Positions 1-5,021 of a stretch of 5,847 bases of DNA are shown here, piece after piece. How positions within the stretch are numbered: the stretch's first letter is position 1; each line of letters starts with the position of its first letter. The stretch covers positions 1 to 5,847 of the forward strand of contig JAHDXX010000194.1 in NCBI GenBank assembly GCA_023384025.1. Direction: 5' to 3'. Source of the DNA: Sphingomonadaceae bacterium (GTDB taxonomy: Bacteria; Pseudomonadota; Alphaproteobacteria; Sphingomonadales; Sphingomonadaceae). Below the pieces are notes generated by a model. It saw only the letters and a program-made list of their open reading frames with translations, was not told the origin of the DNA and did not search any database. The translations under genes were made by a program, and so were the position numbers.

Positions 1-156
1 GAGCGCCGCCTCGGTCGCGGGCGAGAGAATGTCCGCCCCGTCATAGACCGGCCCGGTGGGGACCGGCGGGTAGTCCTGTGCCAACACGGCGGTGGGCATG
101 AGCGCCGCCGCCAGTGCCAGCAGGAGGACCCGCAAGGCTGCGAGTATGCGGTTCAC
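1..156 (-). CDS. TPM-domain (YgcG-type) secreted protein, 5' part only
   Basis: This is the N-terminal 52 codons of a gene that continues beyond position 1. Translation from a GTG at 156-154 gives a clear signal peptide (MNRILAALRVLLLALAAA followed by a small-residue cleavage region, VLA-QD near residue 26). After that comes the start of a mature protein (PVYDGADILSPATEAAL) that matches the beginning of TPM domains, which typically open with a V-x-D-x-A-x-x-L-S pattern. The GTG lies 1 nt after the lemA stop, so the two are surely co-transcribed and probably translationally coupled. There is no in-frame ATG until residue 20, which would destroy the signal peptide, so GTG is preferred. The lemA-TPM pairing is common in bacteria; the TPM proteins are membrane or periplasmic, and their biochemical role is poorly defined. 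The C-terminal part, which often has a membrane segment and a Gly-rich tail, is not visible here. Confidence 0.82.
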   Translation of the reverse strand, partial: MNRILAALRVLLLALAAALMPTAVLAQDYPPVPTGPVYDGADILSPATEAAL

Positions 157-157
157 C

Positions 158-847
158 TCAGTTTGCGGCCGCTGCCGGGGCCTGGCCTTCCGCGTTGTCG
201 TTGCTGGCCGGTGCGGCGGCCGGAGCAGCGCCCGCAGCCGGCTGGCCGGTGATGCCGCTCATGTCGACGGTCGGGTTGGCCTTGCTTGCTTCGTCCGCTT
301 CGAAGTACGCGAGCGGTTCGGAGCCGTAGATCACGTTGGCGGCGACCGTGCTCGGGAAGGTGCGGATCTCGGTGTTGTAGTCGCGCGCGGCCTCGTTGTA
401 GCGGACCCGCTCGGTGTTGATGAGGTTGTTGGCCTCGTCGATCGCCACCATCAGGTCGGCAAAGCGCGGCTGGCTGGCGAGCTGCGGGTAGTTCTCCACC
501 ACGGTGCGCAGCTGGCCCAGTGCCTGGGTCAGCTGGTTCTGCGCGTCGTTGAACTTCTTGAACTCTTCCGGGTTCGACAGGTCATCGGTGGTGATGTTGA
601 TCGACGTGGCGCGGGCGCGTGCATCGATCACCCCTTGCAGGATGTTCTGTTCGGAGATCGCGGCGGCCTGGACCACGGCGACGAGATTGGGGATCACGTC
701 GGCGCGGCGCTGCAGCGCGGTTTCGACATTGCCCCACTGGGCCTTGGCTGCTTCTTCCTTGGTCGGGACCGAGTTTACACCGCAGGCAGCAAGGCCAAGC
801 GAGGCGAGAGCGACGAGGCCGAAACGGCGGACGGATTTCCAGTTCAT
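158..847 (-). CDS. lemA: LemA family lipoprotein
   Basis: A 229-residue LemA-family protein. The N-terminus is a lipoprotein signal (basic SVRR, hydrophobic stretch, lipobox L19-A-A-C22), so the mature protein is probably lipid-anchored at Cys22 and faces the periplasm. Family hallmarks follow: W38, RRADVIPNLV at 47-56, the ARARA segment near 76-80, ERVRYNEAARDYN at 146-158, the FP pair at 164-165 and YFEAD at 181-185. The fold is expected to be a long antiparallel helical bundle. A tail after about residue 200 is rich in Ala, Pro and Gly and looks disordered. The open frame extends upstream to 1189, but that part runs antisense through mscL. The ATG at 847-845 gives the perfect lipoprotein signal and has GGAG 11 nt upstream. 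LemA's molecular function is not established. It leads a two-gene unit with the TPM protein. Confidence 0.93.
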   Translation of the reverse strand: MNWKSVRRFGLVALASLGLAACGVNSVPTKEEAAKAQWGNVETALQRRADVIPNLVAVVQAAAISEQNILQGVIDARARATSINITTDDLSNPEEFKKFNDAQNQLTQALGQLRTVVENYPQLASQPRFADLMVAIDEANNLINTERVRYNEAARDYNTEIRTFPSTVAANVIYGSEPLAYFEADEASKANPTVDMSGITGQPAAGAAPAAAPASNDNAEGQAPAAAAN

Positions 848-906
848 CGACAAGGGTACTCCGCATGAGGTCGGCGCGGAATGCGGCGACCGGTATCTGT
901 ATTGCA

Positions 907-934
907 TAGCTAGCACAGCTGCGGCGCATTTCAA
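907..934 (-). promoter_or_regulatory. Candidate sigma-70-type promoter for lemA
   Basis: On the minus strand TTGAAA (934-929) is followed after 16 nt by TAGCTA (912-907). This would start transcription about 50 nt before the lemA ATG. The -35 is close to consensus and the -10 is weak. It is a visual call only. Confidence 0.33.
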
Positions 935-1005
935 GGATTCGCGGAAAGCGGTCTCTTGGCAAAGTGACGTCATGGTGGCAGGAAGCCGTTGGGGAACAAC
1001 CCCTT

Positions 1006-1013
1006 GGGGAGGG
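1006..1013 (+). promoter_or_regulatory. Ribosome binding site that fixes the mscL start
   Basis: GGGGAGGG lies 6 nt before the ATG at 1020. This favours that start over an in-frame ATG at 972, which lacks a comparable site and would add 16 residues not expected in MscL. Confidence 0.75.
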
Positions 1014-1019
1014 CTGGAT

Positions 1020-1436
1020 ATGCTATCAGAATTCAAGGCGTTCATCGCCAAGGGCAACGTTATCGACCTGGCGGTCGCAGTGATTATCGGCGGGGCGTTC
1101 GGCACGATCGTGACCTCGCCGACCGCCGACATCATCATGCCGCTGGTCGGGGCGATTTTCGGCGGGGTCGACTTCAGCTCGAAGTTCATCCTGCTCAGCG
1201 CGCCGGAAGGCTACACCGGCTCGATGACCGACTATGCCGCGCTCAAGGAAGCGGGTGCCGCGATGATCGGCTACGGCGCGTTCCTGACCGCAGTGATCAA
1301 CTTCCTGATCCTCGCTTTCGTGATCTTCCTGCTGGTGCGGCAGGCGAACAAGGTCATGGCGAAGCCGGAAGAAGCGCCCGCCGGCCCGAGCGAGGTCGAA
1401 CTGCTGGCAGAGATCCGGGACCTGCTGAAGAAGTAA
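1020..1436 (+). CDS. mscL: Large-conductance mechanosensitive channel MscL
   Basis: A 138-residue MscL (E. coli MscL is 136). It forms a homopentameric inner-membrane pore that opens under membrane tension and releases small solutes on hypo-osmotic shock. The amphipathic N-terminal helix (MLSEFKAFIAKGN) leads into TM1 (about 13-43) with the signature GNVIDLAVAVIIGGAFG. L17 and V21 occupy the positions of the hydrophobic gate residues of E. coli MscL (L19, V23). A20 replaces the Gly found at E. coli position 22; Ala also occurs there in other MscLs, so this is normal variation. The periplasmic loop covers about 44-80. TM2 (about 83-107) contains YGAFLTAVINFLILAFVIF. A Pro/Ala linker leads to the conserved C-terminal helix VELLAEIRDLLKK. 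It stands alone, divergent from lemA, with a strong ribosome binding site. Confidence 0.97.
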   Translation: MLSEFKAFIAKGNVIDLAVAVIIGGAFGTIVTSPTADIIMPLVGAIFGGVDFSSKFILLSAPEGYTGSMTDYAALKEAGAAMIGYGAFLTAVINFLILAFVIFLLVRQANKVMAKPEEAPAGPSEVELLAEIRDLLKK

Positions 1437-1455
1437 CGCGGGTCACCTTAGTCAC

Positions 1456-1483
1456 TTCACATTAAGCGGGCGCGGCCTATATA
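1456..1483 (+). promoter_or_regulatory. Candidate ssrA promoter with GC-rich discriminator
   Basis: TTCACA (1456-1461), a 16-nt spacer and TATATA (1478-1483) are followed by a very GC-rich stretch (GGTCGCGCCCGC). This layout is typical of strongly expressed stable-RNA promoters, whose GC-rich discriminators confer stringent control. Transcription would start around 1490, shortly before the first recognisable acceptor-piece sequence. Position and composition are seen; function is inferred. Confidence 0.4.
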
Positions 1484-1495
1484 GGTCGCGCCCGC
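1466..1495 (+). terminator. Long palindrome after mscL (terminator and/or promoter-embedded hairpin)
   Basis: Arms GCGGGCGCGGCCT (1466-1478) and AGGTCGCGCCCGC (1483-1495) pair over 13 positions, including one G-U, around an ATAT loop. It begins 29 nt after the mscL stop, where a terminator would be expected. There is no T-tract on either side, so intrinsic termination is doubtful. The loop also fits the -10 element of the following RNA gene. Confidence 0.5.
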
Positions 1496-1574
1496 ATTCG
1501 TGTGGGCTATGGCGATAAATTGCGGTGTGCAATAGGCACAGCGGACCCGGGGGCAGTACCCGGCGGCTCCACCA

Positions 1575-1600
1575 CCGCTCTCGATGTCGGGGGCGATGAC
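1575..1600 (+). other. Intervening segment of permuted ssrA, removed during processing
   Basis: These 26 nt join the encoded CCA end of the acceptor piece (1574) to the 5' G of the coding piece (1601). In known two-piece tmRNAs such a loop is excised by tRNA-type processing (RNase P making the 5' end of the coding piece). The boundaries follow directly from the acceptor-stem pairing. Confidence 0.8.
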
Positions 1601-1685
1601 GGGGCCGAACCAGGATCGACGTGTGTTGAAAAGCACTGTTTTCGCCCGGGCTGAGTAACCCGCATAAGGCTCAAAACCCATAAGT

Positions 1686-1721
1686 GCCAACGATAACGAA
1701 GCACTCGCAATCGCCGCGTAA
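1686..1721 (+). other. tmRNA proteolysis-tag reading frame (ANDNEALAIAA)
   Basis: The resume codon GCC at 1686 opens an 11-codon frame ending in TAA (1719-1721) and encodes ANDNEALAIAA. The ANDN start and the terminal Ala-Ala match alphaproteobacterial tags. The last three residues are IAA, where many tags have LAA; Ala-Ala is the main ClpXP determinant, so degradation should be preserved. Confidence 0.92.
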
Positions 1722-1802
1722 TTGATGGGCTAACGCCCTGATATTACAAAGCTAAAAAGCGCGGTTGGACCGACCGGGCAACAGAACGGATACCGGGGGC
1801 TC

Positions 1803-1844
1803 GGGGCGGGCCTAGCAACAGAACCGCCCCACCTTTATTTTCTC
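1803..1844 (+). terminator. Terminator-like hairpin at the ssrA 3' end
   Basis: GGGGCGG (1803-1809) pairs perfectly with CCGCCCC (1824-1830) around a 14-nt loop and is followed by a T-rich run (ACCTTTATTTTCTC). The stem may also be the last helix of the mature coding piece. On the other strand it could stop read-through from the convergent GxxExxY gene. Confidence 0.6.
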
Positions 1845-1865
1845 ACACAAAGACACAAAGATGTC
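1841..1865. repeat. Left inverted-repeat arm of the GxxExxY cassette
   Basis: The arm contains an exact tandem ACACAAAG (1845-1852, 1853-1860) and ends GATGTC. Its inner 14 bases, GACACAAAGATGTC (1852-1865), recur exactly and inverted at 2268-2281. Its outer 12 bases, TCTCACACAAAG (1841-1852), recur inverted with one mismatch at 2304-2315. Together the arms enclose the GxxExxY gene with almost no spare DNA. Confidence 0.7.
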
Positions 1866-1866
1866 A

Positions 1867-1882
1867 GCGCATGCTAATGCGC
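1867..1882 (-). repeat. Small perfect hairpin carrying the GxxExxY stop codon
   Basis: GCGCAT and ATGCGC arms (6 bp) enclose a 4-nt loop. On the minus strand the loop reads TAGC, so the gene's TAG stop sits in the loop. A T-containing stretch follows downstream on that strand. It may act as a weak terminator or 3' stabiliser. Confidence 0.45.
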
Positions 1883-2272
1883 GTGGTAGTCGTTGGCGAC
1901 CCTTCGGACACCTGATTTGAATGTGGCTTCGCCAAAGTTCATCAGGAGGCCGAGCGGGAGATTCATCACACGCAGGTATGTCAACACCTGCTTGCCGTGG
2001 AGCGGGATCAGTTTCTCGACCGACTTCAGCTCCACGACCAACTGGTTCTCGATAAGAAGATCGACCTTGAAAGCGTTCTCGATCACAATGCTCTTGTAAC
2101 GCAAGGGGACCGACACTTGACGACTGACGCGGTAACCTCGCTCAGTCAGATCAGCAAATAGCAATTGCTCGTAAGCGCTTTCCAATAAACCGGGACCGAA
2201 GGTCCGATGCAAATGAAAGCCCACATCGACCACGCTCGCCGCAATCTGCTCCAGTTCCTCATCGCGAGACAT
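1874..2272 (-). CDS. GxxExxY family protein (PDDEXK-like)
   Basis: A 132-residue protein with the family signature G28-L-L-E31-S-A-Y34 inside GPGLLESAYE. A PDDEXK-type core follows: D71 in FKVDLLIENQ and the E81-x-K83 pair in LVVELKSVE. Downstream HGKQVLTYLRVMNLPLGLLMNFG is the conserved C-terminal block, with Q95 a likely extra active-site residue. The fold predicts a metal-dependent nuclease-like protein, but no biochemical role is established for this widespread, sporadically distributed family. Full length, with no frameshift. The ATG at 2272-2270 has GAAGGGA 7 nt upstream, and that ribosome binding site lies inside a REP-like insertion. The start and stop codons sit next to or within the inverted-repeat arms, which suggests a self-contained cassette. 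It is convergent with ssrA. Confidence 0.88.
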   Translation of the reverse strand: MSRDEELEQIAASVVDVGFHLHRTFGPGLLESAYEQLLFADLTERGYRVSRQVSVPLRYKSIVIENAFKVDLLIENQLVVELKSVEKLIPLHGKQVLTYLRVMNLPLGLLMNFGEATFKSGVRRVANDYHAH

Positions 2273-2315
2273 CTTTGTGTCCCTTCGACAAGCTCAGGAC
2301 ATGCTTTGCGTGAGA
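2268..2315. repeat. Right inverted-repeat arm of the GxxExxY cassette, interrupted
   Basis: Bases 2268-2280 and 2304-2315, read together, reproduce the reverse complement of the left arm with one mismatch. Between them lie 23 extra bases containing a REP-like hairpin. The arm covers the GxxExxY start codon and ribosome binding site. Confidence 0.62.
2279..2300. repeat. REP-like hairpin unit
   Basis: GTCC (2279-2282) and GGAC (2297-2300) flank CTTCGACAAGCTCA. The core TTCGACAAGCTCAGGAC is a palindromic repeat I recall as frequent in sphingomonad chromosomes (from memory, not searched). On the minus strand its 3' arm holds the GGG of the GxxExxY ribosome binding site. Confidence 0.55.
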
Positions 2316-2318
2316 TAA

Positions 2319-2546
2319 CTAAGGTTCCGTCCGTTCCCGCTCATAGCGCAACGCATCGAGGATCTTCGCGCCGCCGAGGAACACCGCGCCGCTGCAGGCG
2401 GCCATCAGCAGCCAGCCGCCCCAGCCGGGATATTGCGTCAGGTAATGGCTGCCCCGGTCCATCGCGCCCAGCGCCAGGGCGTAGATGATAAGGTAGGCTT
2501 CCCATTTCGTCTTGATGACGAACAGCCTCCTCACCTTGCCCAGCAT
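2319..2546 (-). CDS. Small two-helix membrane protein, unknown function
   Basis: A 75-residue protein I cannot name. It has a basic N-terminus (MLGKVRRLFVIKTK), a first hydrophobic segment at about 16-29 (EAYLIIYALALGAM), a short polar Tyr/Gly/Trp-rich loop, and a second segment at about 43-63 (GGWLLMAACSGAVFLGGAKIL) with Gly/Ala spacing suited to helix packing. A charged tail, RYERERTEP, ends it. Positive charges before TM1 and after TM2 suggest both ends are cytoplasmic. The start is supported by AGAGGAAG about 5-7 nt upstream of the ATG at 2546. GC-rich codon use matches the neighbours. It follows astB by 119 nt on the same strand, so read-through is possible, but nothing links it to arginine catabolism. 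Its 3' end touches the GxxExxY cassette border (2315). Confidence 0.72.
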   Translation of the reverse strand: MLGKVRRLFVIKTKWEAYLIIYALALGAMDRGSHYLTQYPGWGGWLLMAACSGAVFLGGAKILDALRYERERTEP

Positions 2547-2639
2547 CTGTGCTTCCTCTCGTTAACATGCTCCAGCGCAAGCACCATGCCAGTGGCGGAT
2601 TTGCGCGGGTCGCGATGGTTAATCCGGAAGCAATTGTAA

Positions 2640-2654
2640 GCCCTGCCGACAGGG
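2640..2654 (-). terminator. Weak hairpin after astB
   Basis: CCCTG (2641-2645) and CAGGG (2650-2654) form a 5-bp stem with a CCGA loop, 11 nt after the astB stop. No T-tract follows on the minus strand, so it is at best a weak or factor-dependent terminator. Confidence 0.3.
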
Positions 2655-2665
2655 GGGCAAGCGCA

Positions 2666-3916
2666 TTAACCCAATTCGTGCAGGCCCAGTGTTTCAAGCA
2701 GGGACAGGCGCGCGTCGCGCACCGTTGCCGCCAGCGCAGGCGAACCAAGGTCCGCCGGGTCGATCTGCTCGGGCCAGTGCGCCGCGATGCACTGCTCGAT
2801 CGCGTCGGCCCTGCTTTCGCTCAAAAGGAAGCGCGGGTCGACGGTTGCCGGGTCCGCCACTACGCGCAGGCGCAGGCATGCAGGGCCGCCGCCGTTGGCC
2901 ATCGACTGGCGCACGTCGACCGGGATGACCTGCCGGATCGGGCCATTTCCTGCCAGCATCAGCTCGCACCAGCCCCATACGCGCGGGTTGTCGCGGCACT
3001 CCTCGGGCACGATCAGTGCCATCGAGCCGTCCGGCAGGGTGAGCAACTGTGCGTTGAACAGGTAGCTGCGGATCGCGTCTTCAAGACTGACGGCGCTTGC
3101 CGGAACCTCGACCACCTCCAATGCGGGGAACGCCTTGCGGATCGATTCATAGGCGCCATGCTGGTCAGCAAAGGCGAATTCGTGGGTGAACAGCACGGTG
3201 CCATTGGCGACCGAGACGACATCGTTGTGGAACGCGCCCGCCGCAATCGCTGCCGGGTTCTGCTCGATGAACACCGCACGCGCCGGATCGAGCCCGTGCA
3301 GGCGGGCGACCGCGCGGCTGGCCTGCTCGTGCTGGCGGGCGGGGAATTCGCCGCCTTGCCGACCGTAGACGAAAACCTCGACGCCGGGCGCATCGTGGCT
3401 TTCGCATAGGCGCATGTGGTTGGCCGCGCCTTCGTCGCCGAGGCTGCCCGGGATCGCGTCGTGGACCGCGAAGTGGCGCGTGTCGGCAAAGGCGAGTTCG
3501 AGCTGGCGTTTGGTATCGGGCCATTCCTGCGCCCGGTGAAGCATGGTCGACAGGTTCGCCGGGGTCAGGTGGCAGCGCCCGTCCGCCGTATCCGGCGCGG
3601 GGCTGACGGTGGCGGCATTGGCGGTCCACATCGAGCTGGCCGACCATGCCGCGGCGAGCAGCGCCCGCTCCGCCGTGTCATCGACCGCCAGCCGGGCCAG
3701 CAGGTCTCCGTTGGGGCGGGGCAGGGGCAGGAAATAGCCCTGTGCGAGGCCTAGCCCCATGTTGTGCCGCATCTTCGCCAGCCCCTGCAACGCAGCTGCG
3801 CGCGGATACGATGGGTCGCCCTTGTGGCTCGCGCTGGCGAGGTTGCCGAGGCTGAGCCCGGCATAGTTGTGGCTGGGGCCGACGATGCCGTCGAAGTTGA
3901 TTTCGGTTAAGCCCAT
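2666..3916 (-). CDS. astB: N-succinylarginine dihydrolase AstB
   Basis: The cytoplasmic enzyme of step two of the arginine succinyltransferase (AST) pathway; it converts N2-succinylarginine to N2-succinylornithine, 2 NH3 and CO2. The protein (416 aa) aligns along its length with AstB: INFDGIVGPSHNYAGLSLGN near the start, MWTANAATVSPAPDT at 96-110, GDEGAANHMRL at 160-170, FVYGRQGGEFPARQ at 182-195, AFHNDVVSV at 228-236 and SMANGGGPACLRLR at 338-351. The catalytic triad of this amidinotransferase-fold family fits E162, H230 and C347. An ATG at 3925 would add three residues. The ATG at 3916 is preferred because MGLTEINFDG then aligns residue for residue with the E. coli start. Neither has a good Shine-Dalgarno: a REP-type unit abuts the start region and may have displaced it. 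It lies 88 nt after astA, same strand. Confidence 0.97.
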   Translation of the reverse strand: MGLTEINFDGIVGPSHNYAGLSLGNLASASHKGDPSYPRAAALQGLAKMRHNMGLGLAQGYFLPLPRPNGDLLARLAVDDTAERALLAAAWSASSMWTANAATVSPAPDTADGRCHLTPANLSTMLHRAQEWPDTKRQLELAFADTRHFAVHDAIPGSLGDEGAANHMRLCESHDAPGVEVFVYGRQGGEFPARQHEQASRAVARLHGLDPARAVFIEQNPAAIAAGAFHNDVVSVANGTVLFTHEFAFADQHGAYESIRKAFPALEVVEVPASAVSLEDAIRSYLFNAQLLTLPDGSMALIVPEECRDNPRVWGWCELMLAGNGPIRQVIPVDVRQSMANGGGPACLRLRVVADPATVDPRFLLSESRADAIEQCIAAHWPEQIDPADLGSPALAATVRDARLSLLETLGLHELG

Positions 3917-3925
3917 TTCCAGCAT

Positions 3926-3993
3926 CCGTTCGGTTCGAGCGAAGTCGAGAACCCGTGTGCAGACCGTGTCTCGACTTCGCTCGACACGAACGG
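3926..3993. repeat. Pair of inverted REP-type units in the astA-astB gap
   Basis: Two roughly 30-nt units (3926-3955 and 3964-3993) lie head to head. Their arms pair in 23 of 25 positions across 3926-3950 and 3969-3993, with an 18-nt centre. They share the core TCTCGACTTCGCTCGA and the end CGAACGG. Each also folds alone: GGTTC/GAACC in the left unit and GTGTC/GACAC in the right. The two mismatches between units are exactly compensated within each unit's own stem. The large hairpin could stabilise upstream mRNA or dampen astB expression relative to astA. Confidence 0.85.
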
Positions 3994-4004
3994 GGCATTG
4001 GCGA

Positions 4005-5021
4005 CTAGCGCAGCACGCTCCACACCTCGTCGCCTTCGCCCACGCCGAGCAGGTCGGCGGTGCTGGCGTCGATCGCGACCGTGCCGTCCTCGCCCAGTTC
4101 GCGCGCGCCGTAGCAGGCGCGGAAATTTGCCAGACGCCCGGTCGCGATCAGCGCTTTCTCACCCCGTTCGAGCGCGGTTGAACCGATTGTGGCCCGGGCC
4201 GCCTGGGCCACACTCTTCACCTGGTCGGTGCGGGCGAGCATGGTCGGGCCGCCATCGAAGATGTCGAGATAGCCTTCGAACGCGAAGTTCTCGTCTTCCA
4301 GCATCCGCATCGCGGCGCGGCCGGTGGGGTGAGGCACGCCGATCACTTCGCGTGCGCTGTCGCTGAGCATGGCAATATAGACCGGGTGCTTGGGCATGAG
4401 ATCGGCGATGAACTGGTTGCCGTTGATCGCGTTGAAATAGTCCGCTTCCTGGAACCCCATCCCGAAGAAGCGCCCGGCGACCCCGTCCCAGAACGGCGAG
4501 CCGCCGCGCTCGTCGATGATCCCGCGCAGCTCGGCCAGCACCCGGTCGGCGAACCGCGCGCGGTGCATCGCGATGAACAGGTAGCGGCTGCGCGCGAGCA
4601 ACAGGCCGAGCCCGCCGGCGCGCTCGTTGGGGTGGAGGAACAGGCCGCCGACTTCGCTCGACCCTTCCAGATCGGTCACCAGGCTGAGCATTTCCGCGCG
4701 CACCGTGCGGTCAAGCTCCTGCGAATGCTGGGTCAGCGTGGTCTTGCGGTAGGAATAGAACGGCCATTGCTGCCCGACCATGCTCATCAGCTGGCAGGTG
4801 CCGCGCACGTGCCCGGTCTCGGTGTTCTCCAGCACCAGCACGAACTGGTCGTCCGCGAGCTGGTCGTCATCGCGTTCGAAGGCAGCGGCGGCGCGCTCCA
4901 GCTTGCGGCCCAGCGCCTTGCGATCGGGCGGCAGGTTGGTGAAGCCCCCGCCGGTCAGCTTGGCCATTTCGTAGAGCGGCTCGAGATCGTTTGAATGCGC
5001 GGCGCGCAGGCGAAAAGTCAC
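4005..5021 (-). CDS. astA: Arginine N-succinyltransferase AstA
   Basis: First, committed step of the AST pathway: transfers succinyl from succinyl-CoA to the alpha-amino group of arginine. The 338-aa protein (E. coli AstA is 344) shows family blocks in order: TGGGFTNLP at 23-31, ENTETGHVRGTCQ at 65-77, GSSEVGGLFLHPNERAGGLGLLLARSRYLF at about 120-149 as the acyl-CoA-binding-type region of the GNAT-like fold, IDERGGSPFWDGVAGRFFGMGF at 169-190, FIADLMPKHPVY at 204-215 and YLDIFDGGP at 251-259. The start is GTG (5021-5019), overlapping the upstream gene's TGA in a GTGA tetranucleotide, which implies translational coupling. AGGGGGA lies 6 nt upstream. It is the single-chain AstA type rather than the two-subunit AruF/AruG arrangement; no second subunit gene is adjacent. 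The TAG stop is at 4005-4007. Confidence 0.96.
   Translation of the reverse strand: MTFRLRAAHSNDLEPLYEMAKLTGGGFTNLPPDRKALGRKLERAAAAFERDDDQLADDQFVLVLENTETGHVRGTCQLMSMVGQQWPFYSYRKTTLTQHSQELDRTVRAEMLSLVTDLEGSSEVGGLFLHPNERAGGLGLLLARSRYLFIAMHRARFADRVLAELRGIIDERGGSPFWDGVAGRFFGMGFQEADYFNAINGNQFIADLMPKHPVYIAMLSDSAREVIGVPHPTGRAAMRMLEDENFAFEGYLDIFDGGPTMLARTDQVKSVAQAARATIGSTALERGEKALIATGRLANFRACYGARELGEDGTVAIDASTADLLGVGEGDEVWSVLR

Larger units (their letters stand above)
1508..1832 (+). ncRNA. ssrA: tmRNA, circularly permuted two-piece form (alphaproteobacterial ssrA)
   Basis: Transfer-messenger RNA rescues stalled ribosomes and tags their unfinished proteins for proteolysis. The 3' acceptor piece comes first in the gene (about 1508-1574). 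It has a T-stem CCGGG (1547-1551) pairing with CCCGG (1559-1563) around a 7-nt loop, then CGGCTCC-A-CCA ending at 1574. The coding piece begins at 1601 with GGGGCCG, which pairs with CGGCTCC as a 7-bp acceptor stem with one G-U, followed by AACCAGGATCGACG, the expected 5' tmRNA consensus. The two pieces can pair further to make the P2 helix (1621-1645 with 1512-1539). A pseudoknot fits at 1647-1673 (CGGG/CCCG and TGAG/CTCA). The tag frame starts at 1686. The outer 5' end and the 3' end near 1832 are estimates. The RNA would be processed into two pieces by removing 1575-1600. No separate ORF is credible here. Confidence 0.93.

Noticed and set aside
965..972. Perfect 8-bp palindrome TGACGTCA between lemA and mscL
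   Set aside because: Short, single, and not positioned against a clear promoter; it could easily occur by chance.
504..1019. Long plus-strand open frame continuing upstream of mscL
   Set aside because: It runs antisense to lemA and has no MscL-like sequence before 1020; the ATG at 1020 has the ribosome binding site and the family's normal N-terminus.
848..1189. Minus-strand extension of the lemA frame over mscL
   Set aside because: It would bury the lipoprotein signal in the middle of the protein and is antisense to mscL; it is a high-GC shadow.
1457..1710. Minus-strand small ORFs over the ssrA region
   Set aside because: They overlap a structured RNA gene supported by stem pairings, the CCA end and the tag frame; the peptides show no recognisable features.
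1841..2315. CRISPR or insertion sequence reading of the repeats around the GxxExxY gene
   Set aside because: There are only two arms in inverted orientation, no spacer array, and no transposase; the element is better described as an inverted-repeat cassette.
2641..2654. Strong intrinsic terminator after astB
   Set aside because: The stem is only 5 bp and lacks a T-tract; it is kept only as a weak candidate.
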